Of a stretch of 64,000 nt of DNA, positions 1 through 9,037 are shown in pieces. The stretch lies in assembly GCF_025998535.1 (NCBI RefSeq), contig NZ_AP024233.1:744001-808000 (forward strand), in the 5' to 3' direction. The notes beneath the pieces were generated by a model, which worked only from the letters and a program-made list of their open reading frames with translations, was not told the DNA's origin and ran no database searches. Numbering within the stretch: the first letter of the stretch is position 1; each line of letters starts with the position of its first letter. The stretch is from Desulfolithobacter dissulfuricans (GTDB lineage Bacteria; Desulfobacterota; Desulfobulbia; Desulfobulbales; Desulfobulbaceae). The position numbers and the translations under genes are program-made.

Positions 1-609
1 GTGTCCTGATTAAACCAGCATGTCTGGACCAGGTAAGGTAAGATGAGAAGGCTGATTCCCCAGACGAGCTGTGGTATAACCACGCTCAAAAAAACGCAGT
101 CTCAATGCTGCACAACAAAGGAGAACCAGCCATGGGTACTGTAACGATTGGAATGGATCTTGGCGACAAAAATCATGTTCTTTGTGTACTTGATCGAAAT
201 GGATCGGTCTGTTACGAGGGAAATATTCCGAACACGAAAGATGATCTGGTGAAGTTTTTTACCAGATACAAAGGGGCCTCCGTTGCCCTGGAAGCAGCAA
301 CCCATTCGCCCTGGATAAGCCGTCTGCTTGAAGAACTTGGTTGTCAGGTCCTGGTCGGCAACCCGCGCAAGCTGAGAGTTATCTGGGATAGTGACAGAAA
401 AAATGATAGCCGTGATGCCATGATGCTGGCCAGAATTGCCCGGTTTGATCCCGATCTTCTCTATCCAGTCAACCATCGTGGCGAAGGAGCACAGGTTGAC
501 CTGGAGCTGCTCCAGGCAAGGGATATGCTGGTCAAGACCCGAACGTCTCTGATCAACCATGTTCGTGGCAGTGTCAAGGCTTTTGGAGCACGGTTACGGT
601 CATGCATAT

Positions 610-720
610 TCCAGAGCATTCCGGCCACCGATTCCACGTGATTCCGGCCGGTGATTCCATTTCATTCCGGCCACGGATTCCATTCGATTCCGGCCAGTGA
701 TTCCAGAGGAATCCGGCCAC
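610..720 (+). repeat. Subterminal repeat array, left end of IS21 element 1
   Basis: About five units built on ATTCCGGCC followed by a GATTCCA-type half repeat at roughly 23-bp steps. They are probably IstA binding sites. Three similar inverted units occur at the other end. Confidence 0.8.
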
Positions 721-796
721 AAGACTTGGAGAGTAGCGACGCATAGAACCACATGGTAGGTGAGGCCTTTTTGAATCAATATTTCAAGGAGGGCCC

Positions 797-2350
797 ATGC
801 CGAAGAAGAGGTTATCTATGCGTAAGATACGAGAGGTGTTACGCCTCAAATACGAATGTAATCGCAGCAACCGTGATATCGGCCACAGCTGCGGCATTGG
901 CAGCAGTACGGTCAGTGACTACCTGCAACGCGCCAGAATGGCGGGCCTTGAATGGCCGTTGCCTGACCGACTTGACGATACCGCCCTGGAACAACGGTTA
1001 TTTCCTCCGACCATCCCGCGCAACAGCTCCCGCCCCATCCCTGACTTCCAGGAAGTCCATAAGGAACTGCAGTCACGCAAGGGTGTCACTCTCAACCTGC
1101 TCTGGCAGGAGTACAAGGAGCAGCACCCTGACGGCTATCAGTACAGCTGGTTCTGCCACGGTTACCGTGACTGGGCCGTCCGCCTGGATGTTGCCATGCG
1201 CCATGAACACCGGGCAGGAGAAAAGCTGTTCGTTGACTATGCCGGTCAGACCGTTGATATCGTTGATGCGGCAACCGGCGCAGTCAGCAAGGCTCAGGTC
1301 TTTGTCGCCGTACTGGGTGCGAGCAGTTACACCTATGCCGAGGCCACCGCCACCCAGGGCCTTGAGGACTGGATCGGCTCCCATGTCCGCGCGTTTTCCT
1401 TTTACGGCGGTGTTCCCGAGGCCGTTATCCCCGACAACCTGAAAAGTGGTGTCAGCAAGCCAAATCGCTACGAGCCGGACATCAACCCCACCTACAACGA
1501 TCTGGCCCGCCACTACCAAACGGTGATCCTTCCGGCCAGGGTTCGCAAGCCTCGGGACAAGGCTAAGGCAGAGAATGGTGTTCTGTTGGTGGAACGGTGG
1601 ATACTGGCCAGGCTCCGCAAGCATACCTTTTTCTCTCTTGATGAGTTGAACCTGGAGATCAAGCGGTTACTCCGGGACCTCAACGAAAAGCCCTTCCAGA
1701 AGCTTCCCGGCAGCAGAAAGAGCCGCTTTGAAGAGCTCGACAGGCCTGCCCTGAAACCGCTGCCGGCAGCCGTCTACGAGCTGGCCCAATGGAAGAGGGC
1801 CACAGTCCACATCGACTATCACGTTGAGGTGGAGAAACATTACTACTCTGTCCCCTACACCCTGGTGAAAAAGAAACTGGATGTCCGCTATACCGCAAGT
1901 ACAGTGGAGTGTTTCTACCGCAACAAACGGGTTGCCTGCCACCTTCGCGATGACCGGGCAGGACGCCATACCACCATCAAGGAGCACATGCCTGTCAGTC
2001 ATCAACGATACCTTGACTGGACTCCTGATCGGTTCAGGCGGTGGGCTGCAAAGATCGGTCCGCAGACCCTCGTATTGACCGAGACCATGCTGGTCAAGAG
2101 AGGGCATCCGCAACAGGCCTACCGGTCATTGCTGGGCATTCTCAGGCTGGGCAAGTCCTACGGTGACAAACGGCTTGAGGCGGCATGCGGACGTGCCCTG
2201 CACATTAACGCCTTCTCGTATCGCAGCATAGAATCCATTCTCAAGAACGGGCTGGATCAGAAACCGCTGCCGGGAACCAGCAGAGAAACCACCCCGGTTA
2301 AACACGACAATATCCGCGGCGCCGGGTACTACACATCAACAAGCCATTAA
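797..2350 (+). CDS. istA: IS21-family transposase IstA (element 1)
   Basis: The protein has 517 aa, the normal length for IstA. An N-terminal helix-turn-helix (RSNRDIGHSCGIGSSTVSDYL, about residues 23-43) precedes the DDE integrase core. The catalytic residues are visible as D in FVDYAGQ, D in IPDNLKSGV and E in KAKAENGV. A C-terminal beta-barrel-like region (YSVPYTLVKKKLDV) follows. The start is supported by AAGGAGG 7 nt upstream. It is followed 11 nt later by istB, so the two are co-transcribed. IstA performs the strand transfer and needs the IstB ATPase for target selection. No disabling changes were seen. Confidence 0.95.
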   Translation: MPKKRLSMRKIREVLRLKYECNRSNRDIGHSCGIGSSTVSDYLQRARMAGLEWPLPDRLDDTALEQRLFPPTIPRNSSRPIPDFQEVHKELQSRKGVTLNLLWQEYKEQHPDGYQYSWFCHGYRDWAVRLDVAMRHEHRAGEKLFVDYAGQTVDIVDAATGAVSKAQVFVAVLGASSYTYAEATATQGLEDWIGSHVRAFSFYGGVPEAVIPDNLKSGVSKPNRYEPDINPTYNDLARHYQTVILPARVRKPRDKAKAENGVLLVERWILARLRKHTFFSLDELNLEIKRLLRDLNEKPFQKLPGSRKSRFEELDRPALKPLPAAVYELAQWKRATVHIDYHVEVEKHYYSVPYTLVKKKLDVRYTASTVECFYRNKRVACHLRDDRAGRHTTIKEHMPVSHQRYLDWTPDRFRRWAAKIGPQTLVLTETMLVKRGHPQQAYRSLLGILRLGKSYGDKRLEAACGRALHINAFSYRSIESILKNGLDQKPLPGTSRETTPVKHDNIRGAGYYTSTSH

Positions 2351-2361
2351 AGGAGAATATC

Positions 2362-3099
2362 ATGCTGCTTCACCCGACTCTTGAGAAACTGACCGCTATG
2401 CGCTTCACCGGTATGGCCGCAGCCCTGGATGAACAGATGCAGATAGGCGGTCTTGACCATATGGCCTTCGAGGAACGCCTAGGCCTCCTGCTGGACCGTG
2501 AACAGGCTGTCCGGGAGACCCGGAGGATGAAGACCAGGCTACGCAAGGCCAAACTGCGTCAGCAGGGTTCTGTTGAAGACATTGACTTCCGCCATCCCCG
2601 CGGCCTGGACAAGTCCCTTGTCGCGAGACTGGCTGACTGCCAATGGATCAGGAAGCATCACAACCTGATTATCACCGGCCCCACCGGCGTTGGCAAGTCA
2701 TACCTTGCCTGCGCCTTTGCCGAGAAGGCCTGCCGGGAGGGGTTCAGCGCCCTTTACCTGCGGACCACCAAGCTCTTCGAAGACCTGAGCCTGGCCAAGG
2801 GGGACGGACGGTATCTCAAACTGCTGAGCTCGTACGCCAAGACAGACCTGCTGGTCCTTGATGATTATGGCCTGTTTGAACTGAGCCAGGAACAGCGCCA
2901 CGATCTGCTTGAAATACTGGAGGACCGTCACGGTCTCAAGTCAACGCTCGTGACCAGCCAACTGCCGGTGGAGAACTGGCATGAACAGATCGGCGATCCG
3001 ACCCTGGCAGATGCCATTCTGGACCGGCTGGTACACAGTGCCCACAAGATACAACTCAATGGAGAATCTATGAGAAAAAAGACAGCGAACTTGACATGA
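2362..3099 (+). CDS. istB: IS21-family helper ATPase IstB (element 1)
   Basis: The protein has 245 aa and is an AAA+ ATPase of the IstB/DnaC type. The Walker A motif GPTGVGKS lies at residues 106-113 and the Walker B motif is LLVLDDYG. The C-terminal GESMRK ending is typical of the family. A ribosome binding site AAAGGAG lies about 7 nt before the ATG. IstB assembles on target DNA and presents it to IstA. It appears intact, in contrast to the istB of the neighbouring element copy at 4973. Confidence 0.95.
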   Translation: MLLHPTLEKLTAMRFTGMAAALDEQMQIGGLDHMAFEERLGLLLDREQAVRETRRMKTRLRKAKLRQQGSVEDIDFRHPRGLDKSLVARLADCQWIRKHHNLIITGPTGVGKSYLACAFAEKACREGFSALYLRTTKLFEDLSLAKGDGRYLKLLSSYAKTDLLVLDDYGLFELSQEQRHDLLEILEDRHGLKSTLVTSQLPVENWHEQIGDPTLADAILDRLVHSAHKIQLNGESMRKKTANLT

Positions 3100-3145
3100 T
3101 CAGAGAGAAAAAGGTAATGGACGACTAACAGCGTCGCTACGCTCC

Positions 3146-3222
3146 GATCAGCTGGCCGGAATCCCGTGGAATGCCTGGCCGGTTTCGCCTGGAATGGGTG
3201 GCCGGAATCAGTGGAATACGCA
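3146..3222 (-). repeat. Subterminal repeat array, right end of IS21 element 1
   Basis: Three GGCCGGAAT-type units in inverted orientation relative to the left array, ending in the terminal repeat at 3222. Confidence 0.75.
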
Positions 3223-3444
3223 GGTCATGCAGTGCAGAGAGTTTTCACCGCAAGGTCGCGGAAGATCTGCCGGAGTCGCTCAAGCCCGCATTACTTTCTG
3301 TTCTGGAACTGATTGGGTGTCAATGGCCAAGTATATTGACCCACATAAGGCCAACAATTTTGACCCATTTCGAGGCTGAAACGGCAGCCGTTTGGCTGTA
3401 TCCTCTCTCCTTTTCCCAACCATACAAACCGGGAGGAGGCAACC

Positions 3445-4986
3445 TTGAAGGGGTGGAACATGATACACAAAATCAAAGCGTTACATAGCAATGGGTCGGG
3501 GATGTCCATCCGTGGCATTGCGCGACGGCTGGGGATCTCCCGCAACACGGTCCGGAAGTACCTGGCCATGTCCGAAGAGGAGATCCAGGCCCGGCAGAGC
3601 AACCGTGAGAGGCGCAAGCTCCTCGATCCCCACCGGGCCTACATCCGGCATCTCATGGAGTCGTTTCCCGGCTTGAGCGCGGTGAAGATCCACCGCAAAC
3701 TTAAGGAGAAACACCCTGACCTGCCGGTGTCGATCCGGACGGTGCGAAGATACGTGGCCCGGCTCAAGCAGACCTCCACGCTCAAGCAGGAGCGCTATTA
3801 CGAGCCGGTTCTGGACATGGTCCCCGGGGTCCAATGCCAGGTGGACCCCGGGGAGTTGCGGGGAGTCCTGGTGGCCTGCCAGCCGACGACCGTCTACTTC
3901 GTGGTCTTTGTCCTCTCCTATTCGAGGCTGATGTACGTGGGGCTTTCTCCCCGGCCTATCGACACCGGCACGTTCATCCGCATGCACGACGCAGCGTTTC
4001 GGTACTTCGGCGGTCGGCCCGAGGAGTGCGTCTACGACCAGACCAGGCTGGTGGTGATCAAGGAACGCTACCGGGAGCTGACCCTCAACGAGCAGTTCCA
4101 TGGCTATGCCACCGTAGCCGGTTTCCGGATCCGGGCCTGCGAGGGATACGACCCCGAGAGCAAGGGCAAGGTGGAAGCCGGGGTCCGGTACGTAAAGGGT
4201 AATGGACTGGCCGGGGAGCATTTCGACTCCTGGGCCGACCTGGAAGCCTATATGGCCGAATGGCTCGACGCCACGGCCAACGCCAGAAAGCACGGCAGCA
4301 CTGGCGAGTCACCGCGGCAGCGCTACGAGCGGGACGAACGGCGCCACATGCGGCCCTACCTCACCCCGAGCATCGACTTCACCCCCGCCTGCCGGGAGAC
4401 CCGCAAGGCGGACAAGACCGGGCTCGTCTCCTGGAAGAGCAACCGTTACTCGGTGCCCATGCGTTACCAGCGCGCCACGGTGGGGGTGCGCGAGGAGCAG
4501 GACTTCCTGGTGTTCCTGGACCTGGAGACCGGCGAGGAGATCACGCGGCACGCCCTGTGTCACGGCCGGGGCCAGGTGATCAAGAAGAAGTCCCACTACC
4601 GGGACAAGGCCCGGCGGATCGCCGACTGCGAGGCGGAGATCCAGCGCCGCCTGGGCGACGACGGCATCCGCATGAGCGCCCTGCTCAAGAAGGGCGCGCC
4701 GGACATCTACAAGGACCAGCTGACCGGCCTGATCCGCCTGCTGGACCGCCACGGGATCCCGGCCCCCCTGCTGGCGCATCTCCTCGACCAGCCGCGCCTG
4801 ACCACCTCCCGCATCGAGGACTACCTGGAGGCGTACCGGAAGCGCCCGGACCTGCTCGACGAACTGCGGACAGGCCAGGAGCCCCGGGAGCGGCCGGCAG
4901 CCGCGGCCGACAGCGCCACCAGGGCCATGCTGCGCCCATACGCCGCTATCTGCGAGACAGGGGAGGTGAGCGATGCCGTCCATTGA
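3445..4986 (+). CDS. istA: IS21-family transposase IstA (element 2, copy A)
   Basis: The protein has 513 aa. It begins with a helix-turn-helix (MSIRGIARRLGISRNTVRKYL). The DDE core shows D in CQVDPGEL, D in CVYDQTRLV and E in GKVEAGVRYVKGN. The start at TTG 3445 fits a GGAGGAGG site 6 nt upstream. ATG at 3460 is an alternative with a weaker site. Its 3' end overlaps istB by 14 nt. The sequence matches copy B (15645-17186). The GC content is clearly higher than in the surrounding genes, which suggests a foreign origin and explains several long spurious antisense open frames. Confidence 0.94.
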   Translation: MKGWNMIHKIKALHSNGSGMSIRGIARRLGISRNTVRKYLAMSEEEIQARQSNRERRKLLDPHRAYIRHLMESFPGLSAVKIHRKLKEKHPDLPVSIRTVRRYVARLKQTSTLKQERYYEPVLDMVPGVQCQVDPGELRGVLVACQPTTVYFVVFVLSYSRLMYVGLSPRPIDTGTFIRMHDAAFRYFGGRPEECVYDQTRLVVIKERYRELTLNEQFHGYATVAGFRIRACEGYDPESKGKVEAGVRYVKGNGLAGEHFDSWADLEAYMAEWLDATANARKHGSTGESPRQRYERDERRHMRPYLTPSIDFTPACRETRKADKTGLVSWKSNRYSVPMRYQRATVGVREEQDFLVFLDLETGEEITRHALCHGRGQVIKKKSHYRDKARRIADCEAEIQRRLGDDGIRMSALLKKGAPDIYKDQLTGLIRLLDRHGIPAPLLAHLLDQPRLTTSRIEDYLEAYRKRPDLLDELRTGQEPRERPAAAADSATRAMLRPYAAICETGEVSDAVH

Positions 4987-5712
4987 GACCACCGTTGCCA
5001 AGTTCCGCGGCCTGCGCTGTACCAGCATCGCCGCCGGCCTCCCGGACCTGCTCGCCGCCGCCGAGACCAACGAGGTCTCATACCTGGAGTTCGCCGACAT
5101 GCTGGTGGAGCACGAGCGCCGGCAGCGCAACCACAAGCGCATCCTCCGCAACCGCAAGGCGGCGGGCTTCCCCACAATCAAGCGGCTGGAGGAGTTCGAC
5201 TACAGATACCAGACCACCATCACCAAGCGCCAGGTCAACGCCCTGCTCGATTTCTCCTTCATCGACAACCGCGAGAACCTGATCTTCATCGGCCCCCGGG
5301 CGTGGGCAAGACCCACCTGGCCATCGGCATCGGCCACAAGGCCGTCGAGGCCGGCTACAAGGTCCTCTTCACCCGGGCCGCCGAACTGGTGGAGTCGCTC
5401 GACCTGGCCCTGGCCAAGGGCGAGCTCAAGGCCAGGATAACGGCCCTGGCCAAGAACGACCTCCTGATCATCGACGAGCTCGGCTACCTGCCCATGAACA
5501 AAACCGCGCTCTACAACCTCTTCCAACTCGTCAACAGCCTGTACGAGTACCGCTCCATCGTCGTCACCACCAACAAGGAGTTCACCGCCTGGGGCGACTT
5601 CTTCCACGACGACAACGTGGCGGTGCCCATCATCGACCGCCTGGTCCACCACTCCCGCGTCTATATGCTCGGCGGCGAGAGCTACAGGCTGCGCCAGAAG
5701 CTGACAGGGTGA
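4973..5712 (+). pseudogene. istB: IstB ATPase of element 2 copy A, frameshifted in the Walker A region
   Basis: The reading frame starts as in copy B (MPSIETTVAKFRG) but changes frame at a run of five C at 5293-5297. Copy B has six C at 17493-17498. The lost base falls in the codons for GPPGVGKT, the ATP-binding loop, so the N-terminal product would lose the whole ATPase core. The C-terminal part resumes from about 5302 in another frame. With that base restored, the protein would match copy B except for one Tyr/Phe difference near the C-terminus. The lesion may be real or a homopolymer under-call in the assembly. Confidence 0.9.
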
Positions 5713-6404
5713 CCGCCATGCAGGAGCGTCACGACAACGCATATCGCCTCCGTGGTCTCGACCTGGAACTCTCCCAGCCCGCTCTCCTTTCGGGCACCGG
5801 ACAGGCTCTTGGCCAGGGGCCTCGGGTGGGTCAATTTTTTTGTCCGGGTGGGTCAATTTTGTCGTCCGGTAGTGGGTCAGTTTTTTTGGCTATTGACAGA
5901 TTGGGCAGCTGACCGAGCAGATAAAATCCTATGACAAGAACATTGAGGAACTGTGCCGGATATCGTATCCCGAGACCGAACTTTTGACGGGAATCAAGGG
6001 TGTCGGTGCCCTGACAGCTCTGGCCTTTATTCTGGTGCTGGAAGACCCCTCACGTTTTGACAAAAGCAGCCAGGTGGGCTCTTTTTTAGGATTGACTCCG
6101 CGGCGGGATCAATCCGGGGAAACAGATAAACAGCTGCGTATCACCAAGGCCGGCAACCCCTATTTACGTCGACTTTTGGTTGGTGCTGCTCAATATATCC
6201 TTGGACCTTTTGGAGAGGATTGCAATCTCAGACGATTTGGCCAGCGAATCAGCGACAGGGGCGGAAAAAACGGCAAACGCAGAGCAGTGGTCGCAGTAGC
6301 CAGGAAACTGGCGGTATTGCTTCATCATCTTTGGGTAACCGGAGAAATATATGATCCCCTGTACAGACCGGTTCGCTGTGTGGCAAAAGCGGCATAGGAC
6401 ACAG

Positions 6405-6524
6405 CGTCTGAAGCGAACGCTAGAAGGAATGCAATGAAAAAATTTCGCGTATACAACAAGAAACGAGATGAAAATAAGGTAATGAGCGTCAAGGACCCCT
6501 GACAATTTTTTCCTTGCATTCCTT
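6405..6524 (+). repeat. Inverted repeat downstream of the IS110 transposase (possible guide-RNA region)
   Basis: A 21-bp inverted repeat with one mismatch pairs 6424-6444 (AAGGAATGCAATG...) with 6504-6524, with 59 bp between the arms. It is preceded by a smaller hairpin AGCGT...ACGCT at 6405-6423. The structure begins 8 bp after the transposase stop codon. In IS1111-group members of this family the guide RNA is encoded in this position. Assignment as a guide RNA is inference from position and structure only; a terminator or a small palindromic repeat is also possible. Confidence 0.45.
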
Positions 6525-7145
6525 TACGCTTATCGCTGACCTGAAAGTAATCGAAGGGCGAAAGGCGCCCTTTCGGTCAGGACCCTCCGGGGGGAACTCG
6601 CTCGGTTGCAAAAGGCTTTTATTGATCTGTTTGACAAGGAGACCGTTTCGTCCTGCTCCCTAAAAAGAACGTCCCGTCAGGAAGACTGCGTTTGGTCGTT
6701 CAGCCCGTCATCAGCCAGTGACATTCTTGAGGCCGAAGGTAAGGTTGCAGCTTCCACGACGGACTTTGCAATGCATCGGGATTTTGGCTGAATCTCTTCA
6801 AAGAATGCGAATGGAAGCGTGACGTTACGGGGTGGAAGAGGAAAAAATGGTTCGCCACGTCGAACAATATATTGACAAGCCTTCTCATGGAAGCGACCGA
6901 AGGGAGACTCCGGGCTTCGGCACGGTCCAGCCATAGCAACATATGAAAATCACAATGGGATTATCCAAACTTGTGGTGATTTCCGGAAAAAAACCCTGAA
7001 TGTGGCGCCTTGCGCTCCACCTCCCCCGGATGGTGGCTGCAGGGATACGGGGATATCCGCATGGTCGCAGACAGATATCATGATCTTGTGCCTGATTCCA
7101 TGATATATTGTTTCCAGCTTCTGCTCAACCGTAAGTCCATAAATT
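6525..7145. other. Intergenic region without a recognised gene
   Basis: No open frame here has recognisable protein features. One perfect 7-bp hairpin (CGAAAGG-CGC-CCTTTCG, 6559-6575) is present without a T tract. The stretch may include decayed mobile DNA outside the IS110 right end and the promoter of tilS, but no clear promoter was identified. Confidence 0.6.
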
Positions 7146-8183
7146 ATGCATCCTCTGGAACAGAAAATATACCGGACCATCGTCGACCAGGAGCTGTTTG
7201 ACCAGGGTGCCCGCCTGGTGATCGGGGTTTCCGGAGGACCGGACTCCATGGCCCTGCTCCATCTCCTGGCTGCTCTGCGTCCCTCCTTTCCCTGTTCCCC
7301 TGTCGCTGTATACGTGGACCATGGATTGCGGCCCGGGGAGACACCGGCTGAGTGTCAGGCCGTGGAACAGGCGGCCGGCATTCTTGACCTTCCTTTCGAG
7401 ACCATTTGTGTGGACACGGAGAAATGTTCCAGGGAACGGGGACTTTCCCTGGAACATGCGGCCCGCGAGCTGCGCTACGCGGCCCTGGAAGAGGTGGCCG
7501 GGCGCTACAGGGCCTCCCGCCTTGCCGTGGCCCATACCGCCGATGACCAGGTGGAGGAGGTCCTGATCCGTCTGCTGCGAGGCAGTGGCCGCTGCGGGCT
7601 TTCCGGCATGCGGATGCGGCGCGGCAGAGTTATCCGTCCCCTGCTGGCGACACCCAAGGCGGATCTGCTTCGCTATCTCCAGGACAGGAATATCGCCTTT
7701 TGTCAGGATTCCAGCAACCGGGACCGTCGCTTTCTGCGCAACCGGATCCGTCTTGACCTTTTGCCCCTGCTGGAACGGGAATATGATCCCGGGGTGCGCA
7801 AGGCCCTGCTCAAGACGGCTGAAAACCTGGCCGAGGATGAGGCATTTCTCGACAGCCAGACTGCGGACGCCTGGCAGCGGCTGGTCCGGCCAACCAATCC
7901 CGTTCCGACCGGTGAGCCGGGCTATCTTCTTGAGCGCAGCGGCTTATGCGTTCTCCACCCCGCCCTGCAGCGGCGGCTGGTGGAGAGGCTGCTCTGGGAG
8001 CTTGGCGCCAGACCCCGCTATGAACATATCATCATGGTACTCACTGCGGCTCGTCAGGGTACCATCGGCAGTGAACTGCATCTCAGCCAGGGCCTGCGGG
8101 TCGAGGTGCAGCGTGATTTCCTTAGTTTTTCCTACCCCCGTGGTCGCGGCAGCTGGCGCGGCCGTCTGTCTGGCAGTATCTGA
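7146..8183 (+). CDS. tilS: tRNA(Ile)-lysidine synthase TilS
   Basis: The protein has 345 aa. It is a PP-loop ATPase that attaches lysine to C34 of tRNA-Ile(CAU), changing the anticodon to read AUA. The ATP-binding motif SGGPDS is at residues 29-34. The VDHGLRP motif follows, and HTADDQVEEVLIRLLRGSG is the conserved family signature. RFLRNRIRLDLLPLLE marks the junction to the C-terminal part. It is shorter than the E. coli enzyme, with only a small C-terminal domain, as in other short TilS proteins. No strong ribosome binding site was found before the ATG. This is the only obvious housekeeping gene in the window. Confidence 0.93.
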   Translation: MHPLEQKIYRTIVDQELFDQGARLVIGVSGGPDSMALLHLLAALRPSFPCSPVAVYVDHGLRPGETPAECQAVEQAAGILDLPFETICVDTEKCSRERGLSLEHAARELRYAALEEVAGRYRASRLAVAHTADDQVEEVLIRLLRGSGRCGLSGMRMRRGRVIRPLLATPKADLLRYLQDRNIAFCQDSSNRDRRFLRNRIRLDLLPLLEREYDPGVRKALLKTAENLAEDEAFLDSQTADAWQRLVRPTNPVPTGEPGYLLERSGLCVLHPALQRRLVERLLWELGARPRYEHIIMVLTAARQGTIGSELHLSQGLRVEVQRDFLSFSYPRGRGSWRGRLSGSI

Positions 8184-8410
8184 TCACAGGGTGCGCACCA
8201 GACCGATATTTCAAGAAAAAAATACAAGTTGTCTCAGGGGCCTCGGATTTATGCAGTCGTGGATGACCGTAGCTAAACGACTGGAGGGAGGCTCTGATAG
8301 CCCCTCTATGTGGACAGCCGCGACCGTGCAGGTAAGCGGAGACTTGGAATATGGGGTGGCTGTGACGAGTTACAGTAAAGAGTTTCTATGTTCACAGAAC
8401 AAATGTTGCA

Positions 8411-9037
8411 TTACCAATCCTGGCTGCAGGTTTCCTTCAGGATAAGAGCAGCACCTTGATAAAAATCTTCCTTTGTATGTTCAATAATTGAATCAGAAAA
8501 ATCGGGCACCCATACCGTAAGATGATCGTAAAAGAATCTTTCTGTTAAATTTTTTAGACTCTCAACCTGTTCGTCGTCACCGAGGCTATGCAATTCAAGA
8601 GATCGGTCAATAAGATATTCCATGAATTCCATCTCAAAGCTGATGTGGTCTTCGGGTATTTGATATAAATTATGTACCGTCAGGCCAGCCTCCAGGTATT
8701 GTTTCCTCACTTTGATCGTGATTTCTGACATCAATATACGATTTTCCGAAAGGTAAAAGGAGGCAAAGGGAACAGCTGGAGGATGTGTCGGGCCAATAAA
8801 TAGCCGTGAAAATTCCACGGCCAGCTCTTCGAGATAATCGTCCATCCGACTGTTGTTCGTTTTCGCGGCCTGGGTGATAAGACTAAAGCCCTGATCCAGG
8901 TCATTACTAACAGTGTCAACAGGTATCTGTTGCAGATCCATTAAGATATCTTTATCTATTTCTTTAAGAAAAATTCTTTTCAGAAAACTTAATAGAGGCT
9001 TTCTTTCAGCCATGCTATTCATTTCAGCCAGTGCCAT
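8411..9037 (-). CDS. TorD/DmsD-family molybdoenzyme maturation chaperone (operon 1)
   Basis: A helical protein of 208 aa and the last gene of operon 1. The TorD fold is indicated by EEFSRLFIGP-like text (VEFSRLFIGPTHPPAVPFAS) and the conserved PEDHISFEMEFMEYL motif around residues 128-142. Such chaperones bind the Tat signal of a molybdopterin enzyme and hold it for cofactor insertion before export. GGAG lies 7 nt before the start codon. The presumed client, encoded just upstream at 12938-9106, is interrupted by a transposon, so this chaperone may now lack its partner. A paralogue at 21265-21912 serves operon 2. Confidence 0.88.
   Translation of the reverse strand: MALAEMNSMAERKPLLSFLKRIFLKEIDKDILMDLQQIPVDTVSNDLDQGFSLITQAAKTNNSRMDDYLEELAVEFSRLFIGPTHPPAVPFASFYLSENRILMSEITIKVRKQYLEAGLTVHNLYQIPEDHISFEMEFMEYLIDRSLELHSLGDDEQVESLKNLTERFFYDHLTVWVPDFSDSIIEHTKEDFYQGAALILKETCSQDW

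Larger units (their letters stand above)
603..3222 (+). mobile_element. IS21-family element 1 (istA-istB), inserted in the IS110 transposase
   Basis: The element is 2620 bp. The left end reads TGCATATTCCAGAGC and the right end in reverse complement reads TGCGTATTCCACTG; both continue into ATTCCGGCCACC, so they form imperfect terminal inverted repeats. It is flanked by a 5-bp direct repeat GGTCA (598-602 and 3223-3227), which falls inside the IS110 reading frame. It carries an intact istA (797-2350) and istB (2362-3099). Several extra copies of the ATTCCGGCC unit lie inside each end, as is usual for transposase binding sites in IS21 elements. It is unrelated at the sequence-end level to the second IS21 element next to it. 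Confidence 0.93.
3318..5898 (+). mobile_element. IS21-family element 2, copy A (2581 bp), inserted in the IS110 transposase
   Basis: The left end is TGTCAATGGCCAA and the right end in reverse complement is TGTCAATAGCCAA. GACCC motifs are repeated inside both ends. It is flanked by a 7-bp direct repeat GATTGGG (3311-3317 and 5899-5905). Copy B at 15518-18099 is one base longer and otherwise nearly identical, with only a few differences noticed: a one-base deletion in istB, a Tyr/Phe codon change near its end, and one base in the 3' flank. The insertion is only 95 bp beyond element 1, within the same IS110 gene. Confidence 0.94.
132..6397 (+). pseudogene. IS110-family transposase, split into three pieces by IS21 elements
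   Basis: The coding pieces are 132-602, 3228-3317 and 5906-6397. Joined after removing one copy of each target duplication (GGTCA, GATTGGG), they give 1053 nt, an uninterrupted 350-aa protein, so there were no other disabling changes. The N-terminal RuvC-like DEDD domain is seen from GMDLGDKNH near residue 9, with VALEAATHS and NDSRDAMM further on. The C-terminal transposase_20 domain has the KGVGALTA helix-hairpin-helix-like segment and the LGLTPRRDQSG...ITKAGNPYLRRLL region, where the family's catalytic serine lies (probably the QSG serine). Start 132 is preferred over 105 because AAGGAGA lies 7 nt upstream. Confidence 0.92.
1..6524 (+). mobile_element. IS110-family element, interrupted by two nested IS21-family insertions
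   Basis: The element is recognised from its split DEDD-type transposase (132-6397). The left end lies at or beyond the window edge, and the right end is placed only approximately after an inverted repeat at 6504-6524. IS110 elements lack conventional terminal inverted repeats, so the ends cannot be fixed from one copy. The upstream non-coding part (1-131) contains a small perfect hairpin, GTGGT-ATA-ACCAC, at 71-83. The downstream part carries a longer inverted repeat. Known IS110/IS1111 members encode a guide (bridge/seek) RNA in one of these flanks. Two IS21 elements (603-3222 and 3318-5898) sit inside the transposase gene, so the element is now inactive unless complemented. Confidence 0.65.

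Noticed and set aside
4309-5181. A 290-codon open frame antisense to istA/istB, repeated at 16509-17381
   Set aside because: High GC content of the element produces such frames; both copies are simply mirror images of istA and istB.
8184-8410. A structured RNA between tilS and torD, suggested by short similarity of CAGGTAAGCGGAGACT to 52187-52202
   Set aside because: The match is only about 16 nt with one mismatch and no shared folding was found.
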